A DNA stretch of 64,000 nt from Lingula anatina (taxonomy: Eukaryota > Brachiopoda > Lingulata > Lingulida > Lingulidae): contig NW_019775403.1 in the NCBI RefSeq assembly GCF_001039355.2, forward strand, positions 241,252-305,251, written 5' to 3'. A model generated the notes under the pieces. It worked only from the letters and a program-made list of their open reading frames with translations. It made no database searches and was not told the origin of the DNA. Below are positions 25,306 through 39,800 of this stretch, piece after piece; position 1 is the first letter of the stretch, and every line of letters starts with the position of its first letter. The position numbers were made by a program, and so were the translations under genes.

Positions 25306-27146
25306 TGCACCTGCAAAGAAGCACCGTGGAAAGTGGACAGATAAACCCTAAAAACAAAGTCAGGCCTTAAAAGTGATAATTTCCAGTTGCTAACATGAGC
25401 TTTAGATTTGGGAGCACAAATGCAGAAATTAATGACTCCAGTCACAAATTAAGTATCCCATCATAAAATTAGTTGCCACAAGGACAGCATTTAATTACAC
25501 AAACAATGTGACCAGCTTCCATCCAGGTCTCTGACTGTATACGTAGGACCCCCAACAGGTTCATATTTATCAACCATTATGCGTATTAATATGTCAGCAA
25601 TATACGTGATCCCAGCAATACCCGGCTCATACGGAACATACTGAATGAGTAGATAAGCGGATAAACAATTTGTGTGGCAACTAATTTTTCATTGGGGTAC
25701 TTAATTCCTGACTAGAATCGTTCATTTGGGCATTTGTGCTCACAAACCTGAGGCTCAAGTAAGCAAATAGTCACCTATTCTATTTGTAAGGCCTGTTAGT
25801 GGAGAGGTCAAGAGGGCAATGGATCGGTTTCTAAAGTGCTATATTATGAAGCAAAACATAAAACCTTGCTAGATATTTGTCACTTAAGGGAGAATGATTC
25901 ATAGTCTGAACACGTTTTTTTTTTTTCAAAACAGTGACAGACAGATTGATTTTGTGGAGAACCATTAAATATCAACTAAAACAAGTGTTTTACTTGGACA
26001 GTTGTCTAACGAGAAGTTGAAAAGAAAAAGATGTTTTATTGGTGAATGAAACGCCATTTTTCAGTTTTAGAGAAATTATTCCACCCATTCAAGCAGTAGT
26101 TTATTTTTCTTCTTCTTCTCATGTTCTTGCCTTCATCATCTGTATGGACACGTGGAATTATTCACATGTCTGTTGGCATACCTGGAAATGCCATTTACAA
26201 TATTTTGATCTGTTTACCATTTCAAGCAAGTTTTAGGATAAACACATAAGAAAGTTAATTTGGCACCTCGCTTATTTCATCCCGATTTCCCAGGTAAGGG
26301 ATGAAGTTCTTTCCTGTTGTTTCCAATTTTATTCCTTTTAAAAATATTTTTATTTTAGAATTTGGCATTCTTTTTAGTGCAGACTTCTTTAAAATATGTC
26401 AGACACCAGAATTTGAATCCATTATATTTCCAAATCTGTTTGCAAACAAATAATATTTTGATTAAAACTTTTATTTTTTATTATTAATAAATTTGTCTTA
26501 TTTTTCCTCCGAGTCAGTATATATTCCTGGGCTAATAATCCTTGTTAACATTATAGCATCTATGAATCTTAAGCAAAGTCCACACATATGTGCATTTTGT
26601 ATCTACAATATGACTGCAGATTAAAATGCTCAGGAACAAATCAACATAAAAACACAACCAAATCCATATTTATCCTTACAATGTATCATTTTATTTCATG
26701 TTGGTCTTTCACAAATCATTAGAATATATTTATGCTGCATCTTAATAGTATGAAAACATTGTTCTTAATATTGAAAACAAATTAAAAATAATATTTGAGG
26801 ATATTTGGGTCATATCTTTTATTCACCTTCCAGTAAATTTATTTCTATATGAATCAATATATACGTTCCAATTGCATGGTGGTAAAAAAATGATAACAAG
26901 AGAAATAATTTCTTCCTCTTCAAAATTAGACCTTTTTAACTTGAATCTGACCATTCTTTTTGCAGCATAACAGAATGCTGACTGCATTATGTGCGTTTTA
27001 AATATTACAAACCCCTGCACATTTCTGTTTTATACCCTTTTTCTGCTAGTATACATCACTACAAGTAAAGCACTAGAACTGTTATCATGCTCTATGCTTC
27101 TCAAATACTCGCACTTTTTATATTCCACCTCCAGAAATACAGTAAG
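25306..27146. other. 3' UTR and flank of the bromodomain gene
   Basis: No supported gene. The stretch contains many short AT-rich tracts and a C/T-rich tract near 26104-26125. The few short open frames show no family similarity or splice support. Confidence 0.5.
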
Positions 27147-27149
27147 TCT

Positions 27150-27490
27150 CACTAGTGGGCTTGATTTGGTCTTAAAATGCAATTTAAGAACACAAATAGT
27201 CTTACATGATCTTAAAACATAAGTAAGACCATTTCTAGTCTGACAGCCAATTAAGTTGTCTCCCCTTACACATTCTCCTATTGTGAGCAGAGGTGTCCTC
27301 TATTGTGAGGGGAGGTATCCCCCATTGTGAGGGGAGGAAACTGCTTGACCACTTAAGTAGATGTTAGATCATTTTTGATCTTAAAATCAGATTCAGTCCA
27401 TTTTAAGACTACTGCTGTAATGATTAAGATCGTGTAAGATCACTTGTGAACTTAAATTGCACTTTAAGACCAAATCTAGCCCACTAGTGT
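27150..27490. mobile_element. CACTA/EnSpm-type MITE, 341 bp
   Basis: The element begins CACTAGTGGGCT and ends AGCCCACTAGTG. The first and last roughly 65 bases are inverted copies of each other with only a few mismatches (shared core GATTTGGTCTTAAA, TGCAATTTAAG, GATCTTAA). A 3-base direct repeat TCT flanks it (27147-27149 and 27491-27493). CACTA ends and 3-base target duplications are the hallmarks of the CACTA superfamily. The centre holds short repeats of tattgtgaggggagg (27275-27340) and no coding capacity, so it would depend on a transposase encoded elsewhere. Confidence 0.85.
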
Positions 27491-27493
27491 CTA

Positions 27494-28419
27494 CCATTAG
27501 GACTGTTGAGTATATCATATTCATGTATTATGCATACAGTATTAAAAATCAGTTTCTCTTAACAACTATTTTTTATAAAGGTACAAAAGGTAATGGTTTG
27601 GGTTACAGCACGAAATCCTTCATAAACAAGGTCAGTGACCTACATTTAGGCAATTTGCGCCTGGCCTGATCAGTAAGGATCTTCCCTCCTTTGAAGGGAA
27701 AAAATTAGATAGGGTCAAAACCAGATAATTATTTTGGGACTTTCATACTGTCAATCAACATATTTTGCTCCTTGGAATTCAGGCTGCCAAGATTAGGTCA
27801 TGCCCACATGTTGAAAAATTTTCAGCACTGAAAATGTCTCTGTGTGCTGTGTCATTCTAACACCCAAATTACCAAATAATGCACCTCAGTTTAAACTTAA
27901 TTATTCATTTAATGTATACTGCAATATAACATGAGAATGTTTAAGAATGCCAGGATATTATCATTATAATAAGAATTGAAAAATAAAAGATATGAAATAG
28001 AGGATAAGCAGGAAGTCTTTGATGTTAAACATTTAAAACAAGAGTCCGAAATCATTTATTTCACTAAACTTGAACATATTCATGAATAAAACAACTGATA
28101 TTCTAATTTATGCCTACTGGTATCTAGAATAAAATGTCAGTGTCCCATAATACTTTAATACATACTATGGTGCATGACTTGTATATTCATTAAATGGGTC
28201 ACACACTTTGTGCCTCTAAATACAAAATATTACATTGTACTAAACAGCCAAGTGAATTTTTAACGCTCCTACTGCCTCTATGTCTGATCAGAGGGATCAG
28301 CTGTAAAATGCAAAAAGGCCTGTTGTCAGTTTCTGTGTGCACAGGTCAGCATAACAGGGGGTGGGGGCCTTATAGTGCCTTAGTCCCTTTCCCAAAGACA
28401 CCATGGGTCTACACAGCTC
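27494..28419. other. Intergenic, no gene seen
   Basis: AT-rich sequence without splice-supported exons. The open frame at 28194-28466 runs into the foldback sequence and shows no recognisable similarity. Confidence 0.5.
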
Positions 28420-28597
28420 GATCCAACTCTGCAGAGACTCCTGCTGAGAGCAGTCAGCTTAATTGAATGACAGACCTCCTACTGGCATTAAGTAAAATAC
28501 AGAAAAGTTGTTGAGTATAGAAGTACATTGGAAACAAGGAGGCGCGTCCTTCAGTTAAGCTGGTTGCACTCAGCCAGAGTCCCTACGGGGTTGGATC
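28420..28597. repeat. Imperfect foldback sequence
   Basis: Arms of 43 bases (28420-28462 and 28555-28597) are inverted copies matching at about 34 of 43 positions, separated by 92 bases. Weaker inverted similarity continues outward on both sides. It could be the remains of a small DNA transposon or a foldback element. Confidence 0.6.
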
Positions 28598-29522
28598 AAC
28601 TTACCTAAATCAAAGGTAAATTTCTATAGGAATGGGACCTTACTCCCCGGCCACAGATGTCGCTGCAGTCTAGTCGGTAACTAAATTTATGAAAAGACAC
28701 CTGTGAGATACGAGAGGATCTGAATGAACGCTTTTTTCACCAGACATTTCCTTTGCATTTAATGGGGATGTTTTCATGCCTAGGTGTTGAATAGCGTGTA
28801 TCCCTGTCCGTATTACGTTATGTAATTATAGCTTTAAAAATTAGGTCAAGCAAGGAGTCCTTCTTACTTCAAATACCCAGCTGTGATAACACTCAACCCT
28901 GAAATTATCCCCTCTGCTGCTGTGCCAGCTTTTTAGGGTCGAGTCAAGGCAGGGAAGTTACATAAGAGTAGACAGCTTGATCATCATTGGGGCCTTTTTA
29001 TTCAATTTTGTAATTAAACTAGAGCGATCCCTGTGGCCAGAGATGGTCAGATATAAATTTGCCCCAAATTAACTTGATGCAAGGTGGTCATATAGGGCTT
29101 TATACTACTGAAATGATTCTAACTTAGAACCCATGTGAGCAGGGCTTTTGTCTGCAATTGCACATTGTGAGCTTCACACGCCCGTTTTCTCCTTACTGAA
29201 GATAATAAAGAGTGGTATGGCAGTCAGTCTGTCCTCTCTTTGACTGTTACAATGAGTAATATGTACATTTTGACCTGTATACAGATGGCTGCGGGGAGTT
29301 TTGGAGCCCTGCCACCAGATTTCGCCACTTCATGGACAAAATGCTCAGTTTGTCTGCTAGTAAGGCATGGACAATACTTGCAATACTAGCCATCGCCACT
29401 GGAAGAATCATAAACAGAACACTAGATGGCTGCACATGTCCTTCACCAGTACTTGTGTTTTTACTTTGTCTTCCATAGCAAAAAGTCTTTCATAAATCCA
29501 TTTTTTCTCCACAATTGGTGTT
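28598..29522. other. Probable 3' UTR and downstream flank of syntaxin-6
   Basis: No coding signal. A candidate polyadenylation signal on the minus strand (AATAAA, complement of 28997-29002) would give syntaxin-6 a 3' UTR of about 500 bases. Confidence 0.4.
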
Positions 29523-30851
29523 TCATGGTAGAGTTGCAAACAGAATGATGATGATGATGAGAATCACAAGTAATATCCCAATGGCACACCACTGTCTTCT
29601 ATCTGAAAAGAGAAAATTAATATTTTAGATGACACCATGATGAAGTTCAATGTATATATCGAACAATATTCTGAGACTACTACTTATTGGTTAAATGTAC
29701 AGTTTTGTGTTGAACCTGACTGTGACCAAGACTTTTGACTTAAAAATCAATAGAGGACATCTACACATGACAAACATATATACCACATTAGGACTGTAGG
29801 GCAAATTGTTTTCTATTGGTCAGATAATATTTGTGTTAAGGTCAATGCAGCTTTGCCCTAATGGCTTCAAAATGGGCAGAGATCATCTGCATGTTATGAT
29901 GAACCTCCCTACAAAATATGAAGATAGACCAAATTTTTAATTATTTATTGGTCAGACAAGATTTTTGTGTTGAAGGTCAATGTGACCTGGAAATTTGCCC
30001 TACTGACCTTAAAATCAGTAGGATCATCGATGTGTGATGAGGACTCTCTCTATAAGACCAATCCACCAACATGTGCACAGCAATCAATTTATCCCTCAAA
30101 ATCAAAGTGATTTTAATTAAGCCCATTAAAACCTATCTATAAAGTTTGAACTTTTTGAGTTTGGCTGTTAACTGACAAACCAAAATAAATAAAATAAAAT
30201 AACCTTCTTGGCAGGTGAAAAAATAAAAAGCAGTGTTTTTAGTACAGACTATTGATATTTGACCTTGGGAAGATATAAACAGTCACAACAAGGTATCCTC
30301 TCACTTTTAATACTTAGTCTAAGTAAATTGAAATTATTCCATAATTACAGCACTGCAAATAACAGGAAACTCAAATGACAGCACTGCCATCTATAAGGAC
30401 AAACCTACATAATGCCAAAACAAATTTCTCAAACAGTATTTAAGTACTGTTGTTTTTTTCATTAATTAAGCTATTTTTATTCATCTATAGTAAGTGAATA
30501 GCCCCTAAAATTTTTTTCACAGCAGGCATAAAAACACAATGAGTAAAAAGTAGTGTTTAATTTTTATGCACATCAAAACCCTTTCTACAAATTTCTTAGC
30601 AAGAGAAATATGCCAAATTGAAAACGGTTACTGTGACATGAACTGACTTTCTGTGCTATGTAAAACCCTCACTTGTTTTTGGCAACTCATTTGAATAAGT
30701 TGCAATGTGCATCCAGCAACAACCTTACATTGGAGTAATGATTTTGCAATGTGTGTGCAGGACTAGGTCATTTTGCTAGTTTTTACAAACTGGAGTGATG
30801 GTAAAATAGGTAAATTTCCAGAAATTTGAAGAAGGTGCCTTTTCGATGGCA

Positions 30852-30882
<31 letters not shown>

Positions 30883-33800
30883 ATCCTAGGATTTATTTGA
30901 TTTATGATTAATGATTTGGTATGTCAACTTTATTTTAGTCATGTAAGAAACTAATAGAATGGTTTTTAAGTTTTTTTGGGTATCCACGCTCACTTTATAT
31001 ATAACTTCAATCAGCATATATCAATAATATATAATATCTTAATCATCACACTCCCAATTGTTATATTTATCAATGATTCATTTAAAATACAAAGCATATA
31101 CTTTTAACTTTCACATTATTGGTGTAAAACAAGAACAACTGTTAAGAATATAGATGAAAGCGAGACCTACTATACATATATAAAATAGTACACTGTTGCA
31201 ACACCATTTAAACAACACGATGTGATACTGCATTTGAGTAAAAGCACAGCAACATTGTTCTAAGATTTTGTAATTTAAATGCAGTTAAATATTTCATTTC
31301 CATTTGGAATTATATAGCACAAAAAACGTTTGATAAATTATTTTTGGGAATTGTACAGAGTGGGCTGTTCCAATGTTTTCAAGGCCTCGTCCCACTGTAA
31401 GTTGTGGTGATGTGTATGAATTTATAATTTTTCTGATAGAAGAGGCTCTAAAAATTTCACTCATTGCAGGTACCTTCAGTCAATATAGAAGAACACTTTG
31501 TATTGTTTAGTCTTGAAATAAAAATAAAAAATCAGTGAACATATGTATTGCTAACATATCTATTTTTTCTTTAAAAAAAAGGCATCTGTAACCTGTCTAA
31601 TTTCATGTACCCATAAATACAGTGAAGTTGGATTTGATCTACTTGTAATTAATACATGAAAGTAATGACATTAACAAGTAAAACCTAATCAAATCTGAAA
31701 GAAAACACGGATGTGGAAAGCAGGGGAAGAGGTTTTTCTTTCAAAATTTCAATATATTTCAGCATAAAGACACTGTCTAATTTGTCACTAGCAATTTGTA
31801 CCATTTAAGGCTGTAGGAAACAAAGCAGGAAGCAAAACAAAATCAATAAGAGCTACTCATATTCCAAGGATATTATCCCTAGGTAAACTTTTCAATTATG
31901 GTTTTTCGGAGATACTTGAGAGGAATTTGCTGGAAACCCCATCCTAGGGATATTACAAAGAGTTTTCCTTTGGGCTGATAATCAGAATATACTTCAATGT
32001 TACTGATCACCTTCAGAGCTCATTACAGGTAATTGTATCTTTTGACAAGAAGTACTGTAAGGGACTGCTTGTACCAGAGAGGACACGTAACTTATTTACA
32101 TGAGAACATTTTCAAGCAAAACAAATTGAAATCTGAAATGTTTGTTTTTGTACACCTGGAAATTCAGAAATGTCCTTCAAAGACCACATTTTTCAAAAAT
32201 ATATCAATGTATTTGTTTATCTGAGCTGATGCAATAACAGCAGCGTTTTGAGGGTGAAACTATAATACTAGTTTCAAACAGATCTCCTTCATCTGAACAG
32301 CTAACATAACAATTTTACACCTATTTAATCACAACAATTAGGCCCCGATCAGAATAGGGTAACTATGATTGTGTTCAGCAGGGGGAGTAAGTATGAATAA
32401 TGGGAAACACAGGACAAAAACACATACCTAGTGACCAATGTTTTCAATCCTTGCAAATTCTGAATTGGGAATAAATGACCAAAAATTTGGTGATTAATGT
32501 TTCAGAGATTAATTGCACTTTTTTATGAATCTCCAGGAGGACAAGAGTTGGGCTCAAAGTTTATTGTAATGACTTGCCCCATATATACCAATATATAATA
32601 CGAAACAAAGCAGCAAAGCTGTCAAATGTACAAACAAAAAGCAGAAAATAGATCATTTTGTCAATTTTGATGTAATAATAAATAATTAAGGAATAACAGC
32701 ACAGTCAATCAACACTGAATTTTAATCATGCACAACAGGTAATGTGGTCAATAAGATTACAGTTTCAGGACCATGAGAGTTCATATTCATATAATGAAAA
32801 TCCCAACATGTGTAAAATAATATTACATAACAATTGCTTATGTGAAAATACAGAAAATGAACAGAGCTTCAGGCTGATGGGAGTAAAACTTCACACCTTG
32901 AAAATGCCACAGTGTTTGAAAAAAAAATTAAAAAAGAAAACATGACAAAAAAAAATTCCAGTAAAGCTGCTATTTGAACTTTTAATCTAGCTGTATTAAC
33001 ATGATATGAATAACCCCATTGAGTTTGATAATAAGGCACTGTTATTCATCTATAGCATTTATGTTGGCATTACACAAAATATTTTTTTCTTCTGTAACTT
33101 ATTTGCAATAATAAATCTTCTTTATTATTTGCAATAATAAAGAAGATTTACCTGCATAATTATCACCGATTCCTTATTATGTGACACTATTAATTTAGAC
33201 TTTTGCAAATTGTATCTAGCAGATGAAAAATTTGCAAAGTGCAATTTATGGTGAAAAGTAGGTCAAAGGCCAATTTTAAGATCATGGGTAGATTGCCAGT
33301 ATATGACTTTCTATTCAAGTTCAATAGTAATTATAGGTGTATCTCTGCTAATTTTGGAGTATTTAACATTTTATTTTCATACTGAATATTGCAATGTTGT
33401 ACTTTTTGATATAGCACAACTCTTAGACCATATGAAAAAAAAAACGTACTGCACCTACAGTATTGACAAGCTCTACAAAATGTAAATCTAGCTTCTACAG
33501 TTCCAGAATTAGAAAGAATTTTTAGTTTCAGCATCTAGTGGCTGATTCTTCCGTGAAAATGCACCTAGCGACCCCAAACTCATGAAGACAAAAAGAGACC
33601 CCAGTGTAACTCCTCACCATAATATAAAAGCAATGGTCTATTTAGTTTCTGAAAATTGGTAAAACAATTTTCAATTTGCAGAAAATTAACATTTTTACAA
33701 TATTTTTGCCCATTTGACGTTGAAATAAGAGAGGAGTGACTGAGAGGCAGTATCATCAATGCATGTCAGCTGATAAAAATAGCCAGAAATAAGAGAGAGA

Positions 33801-36800
33801 GAGAGAGAAAGAGAGAGAAAGAGAATCAATAATGATGTCAACATTTGTCTGTCAGCTGACAAGAATTATCTGGGTTATAAAAGCCACCTACCCCAGATAT
33901 GACAAAGGAGTGTGTCAGCAATCAAGAAAGATAAGAGGGAATTCCCAGTGTTGTATAAGTCCGTTCCCTCCACTTAGCAGCATGCTGTGCCATGTGACAG
34001 TGAGCATGCCACCTGTAGCAAAGATCTCACAGGGAACCACGCTGTGTTACCAAACCTACCATTGTTTCTGCATGTGCTTCTCTGCAAGTTCTAGCCACAC
34101 GTAAAAAATGACTTTATGTAAGCCAAAATAGAACGTGGAAACACCATGCTCATCATGCTTAGAATTAAATTAGAGAAATTTGTCTATTCCACTATAAATA
34201 TGGCTCTTAAACAAATCTGTAAGGCATATCTGTTCAGGTGTTTCTCCAACAAAGTAACAGTGACTCTTTACAACTTACTGGACACACACAGGTGATCACT
34301 GTCAGACAATACAGGTAAGTGGTACTTCTATTTATATCACAGCCTAAATAAATTATCAACTGTGCAAATGCTGTGAAACTATATCAATTATCACTGTAAA
34401 GAAGACTTGTTGCTAATTTTAGTCTGCATTTAGACAAAAAAGACAAAGTAGTTGATAAGTGTGATTTTTTTCTCAAAATTGACTAATTCAGGTGCAGCAT
34501 TTTCTAAATAAAAAATCTGATTTATTCTTTTACTATCTTAACTTTTCGATTTTTAGTCAAATTTCTTACACATATCTCTGAGTCAATGTCTTCTTGATCA
34601 ATGACCATTGTAAGTGAAACTGAGCCAGCAAAATGAAAATGCTTTTGTGATCAATTTGATTGTTAGAATTTATAAAATCAGTAGCTCCAGCATTGTAAAC
34701 ATATTGGATTTACAACTAAAAGAAACATGGTTTGACAATTTTATATGGTAAGGTGGGGATAATTATATCATTACTAATGAATAAAATGGGGTTTAATTTT
34801 GAAATCAGATAAACGAACAGACTTTTGCCATCAGATTTTCAGTAAGATTTAAATTTGTTTAATTGAACAAGTGATTGCTATCTTACCTGTGGCTTGAATT
34901 TATTTGAATTTATGTAAATCAAACATATCCTAATGAGAATTAATTAACAGTTGATAATTCCTGAATTGAAAAAAAATAGTTTGTTATTGAGACTAATAAT
35001 TTATTTTTTAACATTTTAATAAGATTACTATTTTTCCTTCTTTCTTTGAGTCCGATATAAAAATTGGTCAAAAAAGGGCCATGGGAATCAGAGAAACTGA
35101 ATGAGTCAAATGATGTCTGAATTCATCTTTTGTGGAATGTTGCACTTTTATCAATTTTCCTTCACAAATGGAAGCTTCTTTAGTTGTAAGCAATAGAATC
35201 AACTTTAACCAAAGCTTTGATCATGTCAGATCTATTATTATCTAATCCAGGTCCAAATCTGAGGGGCATTTTGCACCATTGGTAAAAAAAAAAAGAAAAA
35301 ACAGTAAGCATACAGCTGATCATTCCATATTTAGAAACAAATAGAAATATCCACTGCTAATTATTTCAGAATATATACTTCTTCTGGTGAATAGACCATT
35401 TTTACAATATTGGGTTTTCGGCCTAGAAATGGCAAGCTAAAATTATATATCCTGTAGTTTTGAACAATATTTTCACTCTTTACTTATACGTAGTCAGTGT
35501 ACATATGTCAACTATGCCACATTATCAATGATAAGACAATATAGTTACTTTTTTTTACACACTTTCTATTAAGTTTATAAACTTAGCTTCATGTACAGCG
35601 TAGGGGACCTGTTCAAAAGCTTACAATAACATAACAATAACAGCATTCTCCTACACATATTGTGTTAGTCTTTCAAAAAAAATGACTTATAATTATGAGT
35701 CAACTCAAGATGTAACCTATTTATATCTTGTGGTAAGTGGTAATATATCATTCAAGGCTAAACAAATTTCAGTTTTGCTAATAATGATTTTCACCAATTT
35801 CACATTGTTCTCTTTTAAATGACAAACTAAGCAAAACGAGAAATATGAAAGCAACAAATATAAATCAAGAAGGGACTTAAGTTATGGTAGTTTACGCTAC
35901 AGACTGATACAAGCAATGCGGTCTTTATGCTAGTAAGTGAAGTCACATGTCCTTCTGCAGATTGGTCTACTATTAGATGTTACCCAGGTAATATTAGTCT
36001 GTCACCAGTGGCAGGCCGAGATACTTCCCCTCGTCAATTTTAATCAAAGTTTGCCTAAGGCATCACTACAGCCACAATATTGCCAGTAACTTCTCTGCAG
36101 TCTACAGTGCTACAAGTGACGATCAAGATCTCTCCAACAGAAGCTTTCTCAGATTCTGCTGCTGACTTCTATGTGGTTTTGCTGGATGTTCATCGATGAA
36201 AATGAACCTCCATGACCATCAAGCAAAACCCACTATAGTCAGTACAATCTACATGATCCAAGAAGATGAAGAAAAATGCACTTGATTCAGCAAAATATAC
36301 AAGAACCATGAAGATTAAGAGAAAGTAACTGAAATCACCAAAACCTGCAGTATTTACAAGAAGGAGGAGCTAACCACAAAAAACGGGAAAAATTAACAGG
36401 ACACTTTTGTTATATAGAGCAGTTAGGATGAAGTCAATTAAAACCAACCTTAGTTAATATGCCATTTCCATTAGGCCAAGCCCATTCAGTTGCTGAATCA
36501 CAATATTGCGATTTGAAATCGCCTCTACCACGTGAATACAACCAAACGATTTATCAGTAGCACTTACCATTTGACATGTGTAACACTTTTGCAATCTTCT
36601 TCATTGTCGTGTCCATTTTAGATTCTGCATTGTCCATTTCATGACCAAATTCATCTAACATCCTAAAATTTGATTCATTAAAAGATTTGTAAATATGTCA
36701 TTTATTTTGAAGTAACACACACACCTGTGACTGTGTGTGGGGAAGTACATCATGCATACATCAACTTATTCATGTATCTGAAATCTAAATTCAGTTTTGT

Positions 36801-39800
36801 TTAATCTCTTGTTTCATGTTTAATGGTGACGGATTCCCAGATAGAGATGAAAGAGGACCTTCAAAAAACAAGAAAAAGAGGAAATAAAAGCACTGACGAT
36901 GCACAGCTCTATGTTGGGGTAAGGGTGGGGGTGGGGAGCAACAGCCAAATATCCAGATTCCCTGAAGACTTTCATCTGTACCCAAAGAAGGTGTTGGTTT
37001 GGAGGGCATCCAGAGGACGCTAACCTAGACTACTGTTCCAATTTTGAGGACTAGGATATAAGTTCTATCAATATTTTCCAAATTTACTTACACTGATTGC
37101 TCTTCCAATTCATTGTGTATTCTGTGGCTCATGTCTTTCAAGACTCCTACACTGGTCCCTATGTTCTCCAGGTGGGTATCTTGTGTTTTGATCATCACCT
37201 GGAAAATATACAGTATTATTAAATATAATGGGCACAGAATATGATGTTATATACAGGAATTTGATATGCAATAAACTACATAATTATCTACTTCCCTGAC
37301 ATCATCAAAAACATAATATCTACTTCCTTGACATCAAAATAAAACCGTATCTACCTTTGATGCAACCAGCCGTACACATGATGACTTAACATTGACACAA
37401 AGCCAAGTCGATGTCATCAGATAAATATGGAAACTGGCTTTCCATATGCTTCACATATATTCATGGAATAATTGCATCGTATCAACTTAACAAATAATTG
37501 ACCTCATCCAAAGTCAATAATTGTATATTATTAGTTAAAATGCTTATCTCATTATCATTTAAATGGTGATTTTCATACATATTTATGTATCATTATCAGG
37601 AAAGCAGAAAAGACCTAGCTTCAATTTAAAACTTATATTATTAGTAATTTCTTTGTATTCATTTTTTAAATATCACTTAACTGAAGTGCAACTGTCAAGA
37701 TATTGAAACAATGAAACTATATGCTTTCTAACNNNNNNNNNNNNNNNNNNNNNNNNNNNNNNNNNNNNNNNNNNNNNNNNNNNNNNNNNNNNNNNNNNNN
37801 NNNNNNNNNNNNNNNNNNNNNNNNNNNNNNNNNNNNNNNNNNNNNNNNNNNNNNNNNNNNNNNNNNNNNNNNNNNNNNNNNNNNNNNNNNNNNNNNNNNN
37901 NNNNNNNNNNNNNNNNNNNNNNNNNNNNNNNNNNNNNNNNNNNNNNNNNNNNNNNNNNNNNNNNNNNNNNNNNNNNNNNNNNNNNNNNNNNNNNNNNNNN
38001 NNNNNNNNNNNNNNNNNNNNNNNNNNNNNNNNNNNNNNNNNNNNNNNNNNNNNNNNNNNNNNNNNNNNNNNNNNNNNNNNNNNNNNNNNNNNNNNNNNNN
38101 NNNNNNNNNNNNNNNNNNNNNNNNNNNNNNNNNNNNNNNNNNNNNNNNNNNNNNNNNNNNNNNNNNNNNNNNNNNNNNNNNNNNNNNNNNNNNNNNNNNN
38201 NNNNNNNNNNNNNNNNNNNNNNNNNNNNNNNNNNNNNNNNNNNNNNNNNNNNNNNNNNNNNNNNNNNNNNNNNNNNNNNNNNNNNNNNNNNNNNNNNNNN
38301 NNNNNNNNNNNNNNNNNNNNNNNNNNNNNNNNNNNNNNNNNNNNNNNNNNNNNNNNNNNNNNNNNNNNNNNNNNNNNNNNNNNNCCCCCCCCCCCAAAAA
38401 AAAAAAAGTTTCCTATTAAAAGTATCAAGTTAATATAAAAAGTTAAAAATTAATGACACCATCACAGTTTATATTATATATAACATCATTTCAGGCCAAT
38501 TTATTACAGGCAACAAAAATGCCTTAAAAGTTGCTACAATAACACCTTCTGAAAAAAGTCAATTCAAAAAGATAACATTTCAAAATCTAATAATGAAAAC
38601 ATGACTGGTGTATAAATATCTTTAATTGCAACAAAACATGGATCAAAAGTCTATCCTGACATTTCTACTCATGCACAAATAGAAAAATTATCAGGATTGT
38701 ACCATGTAACTTGAGAATTAGGAGCGATAAGATTAAAGACCTTTGGGGGTTATATTTGTACAAGCTTCAGGAGTGAAAGAATAAGTATAAAAAGGACAGA
38801 GCAGACCATAACATTATACTGTATTATCTCATTTCATCCCTCTGGCTGAGTCAATCTAATATTGGACAGAAAGGGAATGCAGATACACTGTTCTAGGCTG
38901 ATCAGAAAGTTCCAGTTAAGGCATATAGATAGATCATTTATTTCAACATGTGTAGAGTGAAAAACCTTATGATAGTATGTAACATACACCTACTCATTTC
39001 TCTTTGCCAAGTGTCCGCCTCTACACTCTATACATCGTATGTGTTTTGTAGAAGTATGTGAAGCAAGAAATAATGGTATATTGCTGTTAAGATAATTATA
39101 TCTCAATGGTGTCTGAAATGATCTATAACAGTTTTCAACAAAAACACATGGTTTCTTATCAATTTTTATTTAAAAAATTGAGCTAATTTAGTTAATAAAT
39201 AATTAATAAATGATAATGAAAATTGAGCTGTTTTGGCAGAGGTCTGTAATCTCTGGTTGCTTCTCTTGTTTTAAATTATTTATTTATTTACTTTTGGTAT
39301 GCCAATTATGATCTCATATTTCCCTCTCAAATGCTAGAAAGACAGATGGCAAAACAAGATTTGTCTTGAATTTACATATTACCTCTGCAAAGGAGGTTAT
39401 GTTTTGGGGTCTGTATATGCCGTCTGTTGGCAACATAATGCAAAAAATGTGGAAAATTTTAATGGAATTTTAAGGAACTGTTGATGACTTCATAAGGTGA
39501 CTCTAATGTGAAGTCTAATGTGCTACAAGTGATGACCAAGATCACTCCAATGTACTTTGTTTTCTGGTATTAATTCATTTTTATAACATAATTACTCAAC
39601 AATACACAGTGCACATATTGAATATGTACCAATTGATGCCACAATGATGGCAATTTATAAAACTAGACAGCAAAGCTGAAAACAGACACCAAAGAGGAAG
39701 TAACATCAAGAAAACACATGCAAAAAATTAATCATTACCATAAAAGTAAATAGAAATATGGTTTGTTACTTAAATGAGGCAAATGTCATCAAATCTGTGC

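Larger units (their letters stand above)
29603..36567 (-). other. Last intron of syntaxin-6 (7 kb)
   Basis: The intron carries a decayed interspersed repeat near 30060-30220 (ending with ataaccttcttggcagg), a T27 run at 30852-30878, a dispersed repeat at 32601-32911, a perfect 18-base palindrome at 33112-33150, a (GA)n tract at about 33795-33825, and a hairpin at 36162-36242. No nested gene was found on either strand. Confidence 0.6.

Noticed and set aside
33832-34104. 90-codon plus-strand frame in a syntaxin-6 intron
   Set aside because: No family similarity, no splice signals and composition like the surrounding intron.
37673-38428. Open frames of 226-251 codons across the gap on both strands
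   Set aside because: They consist almost only of N.
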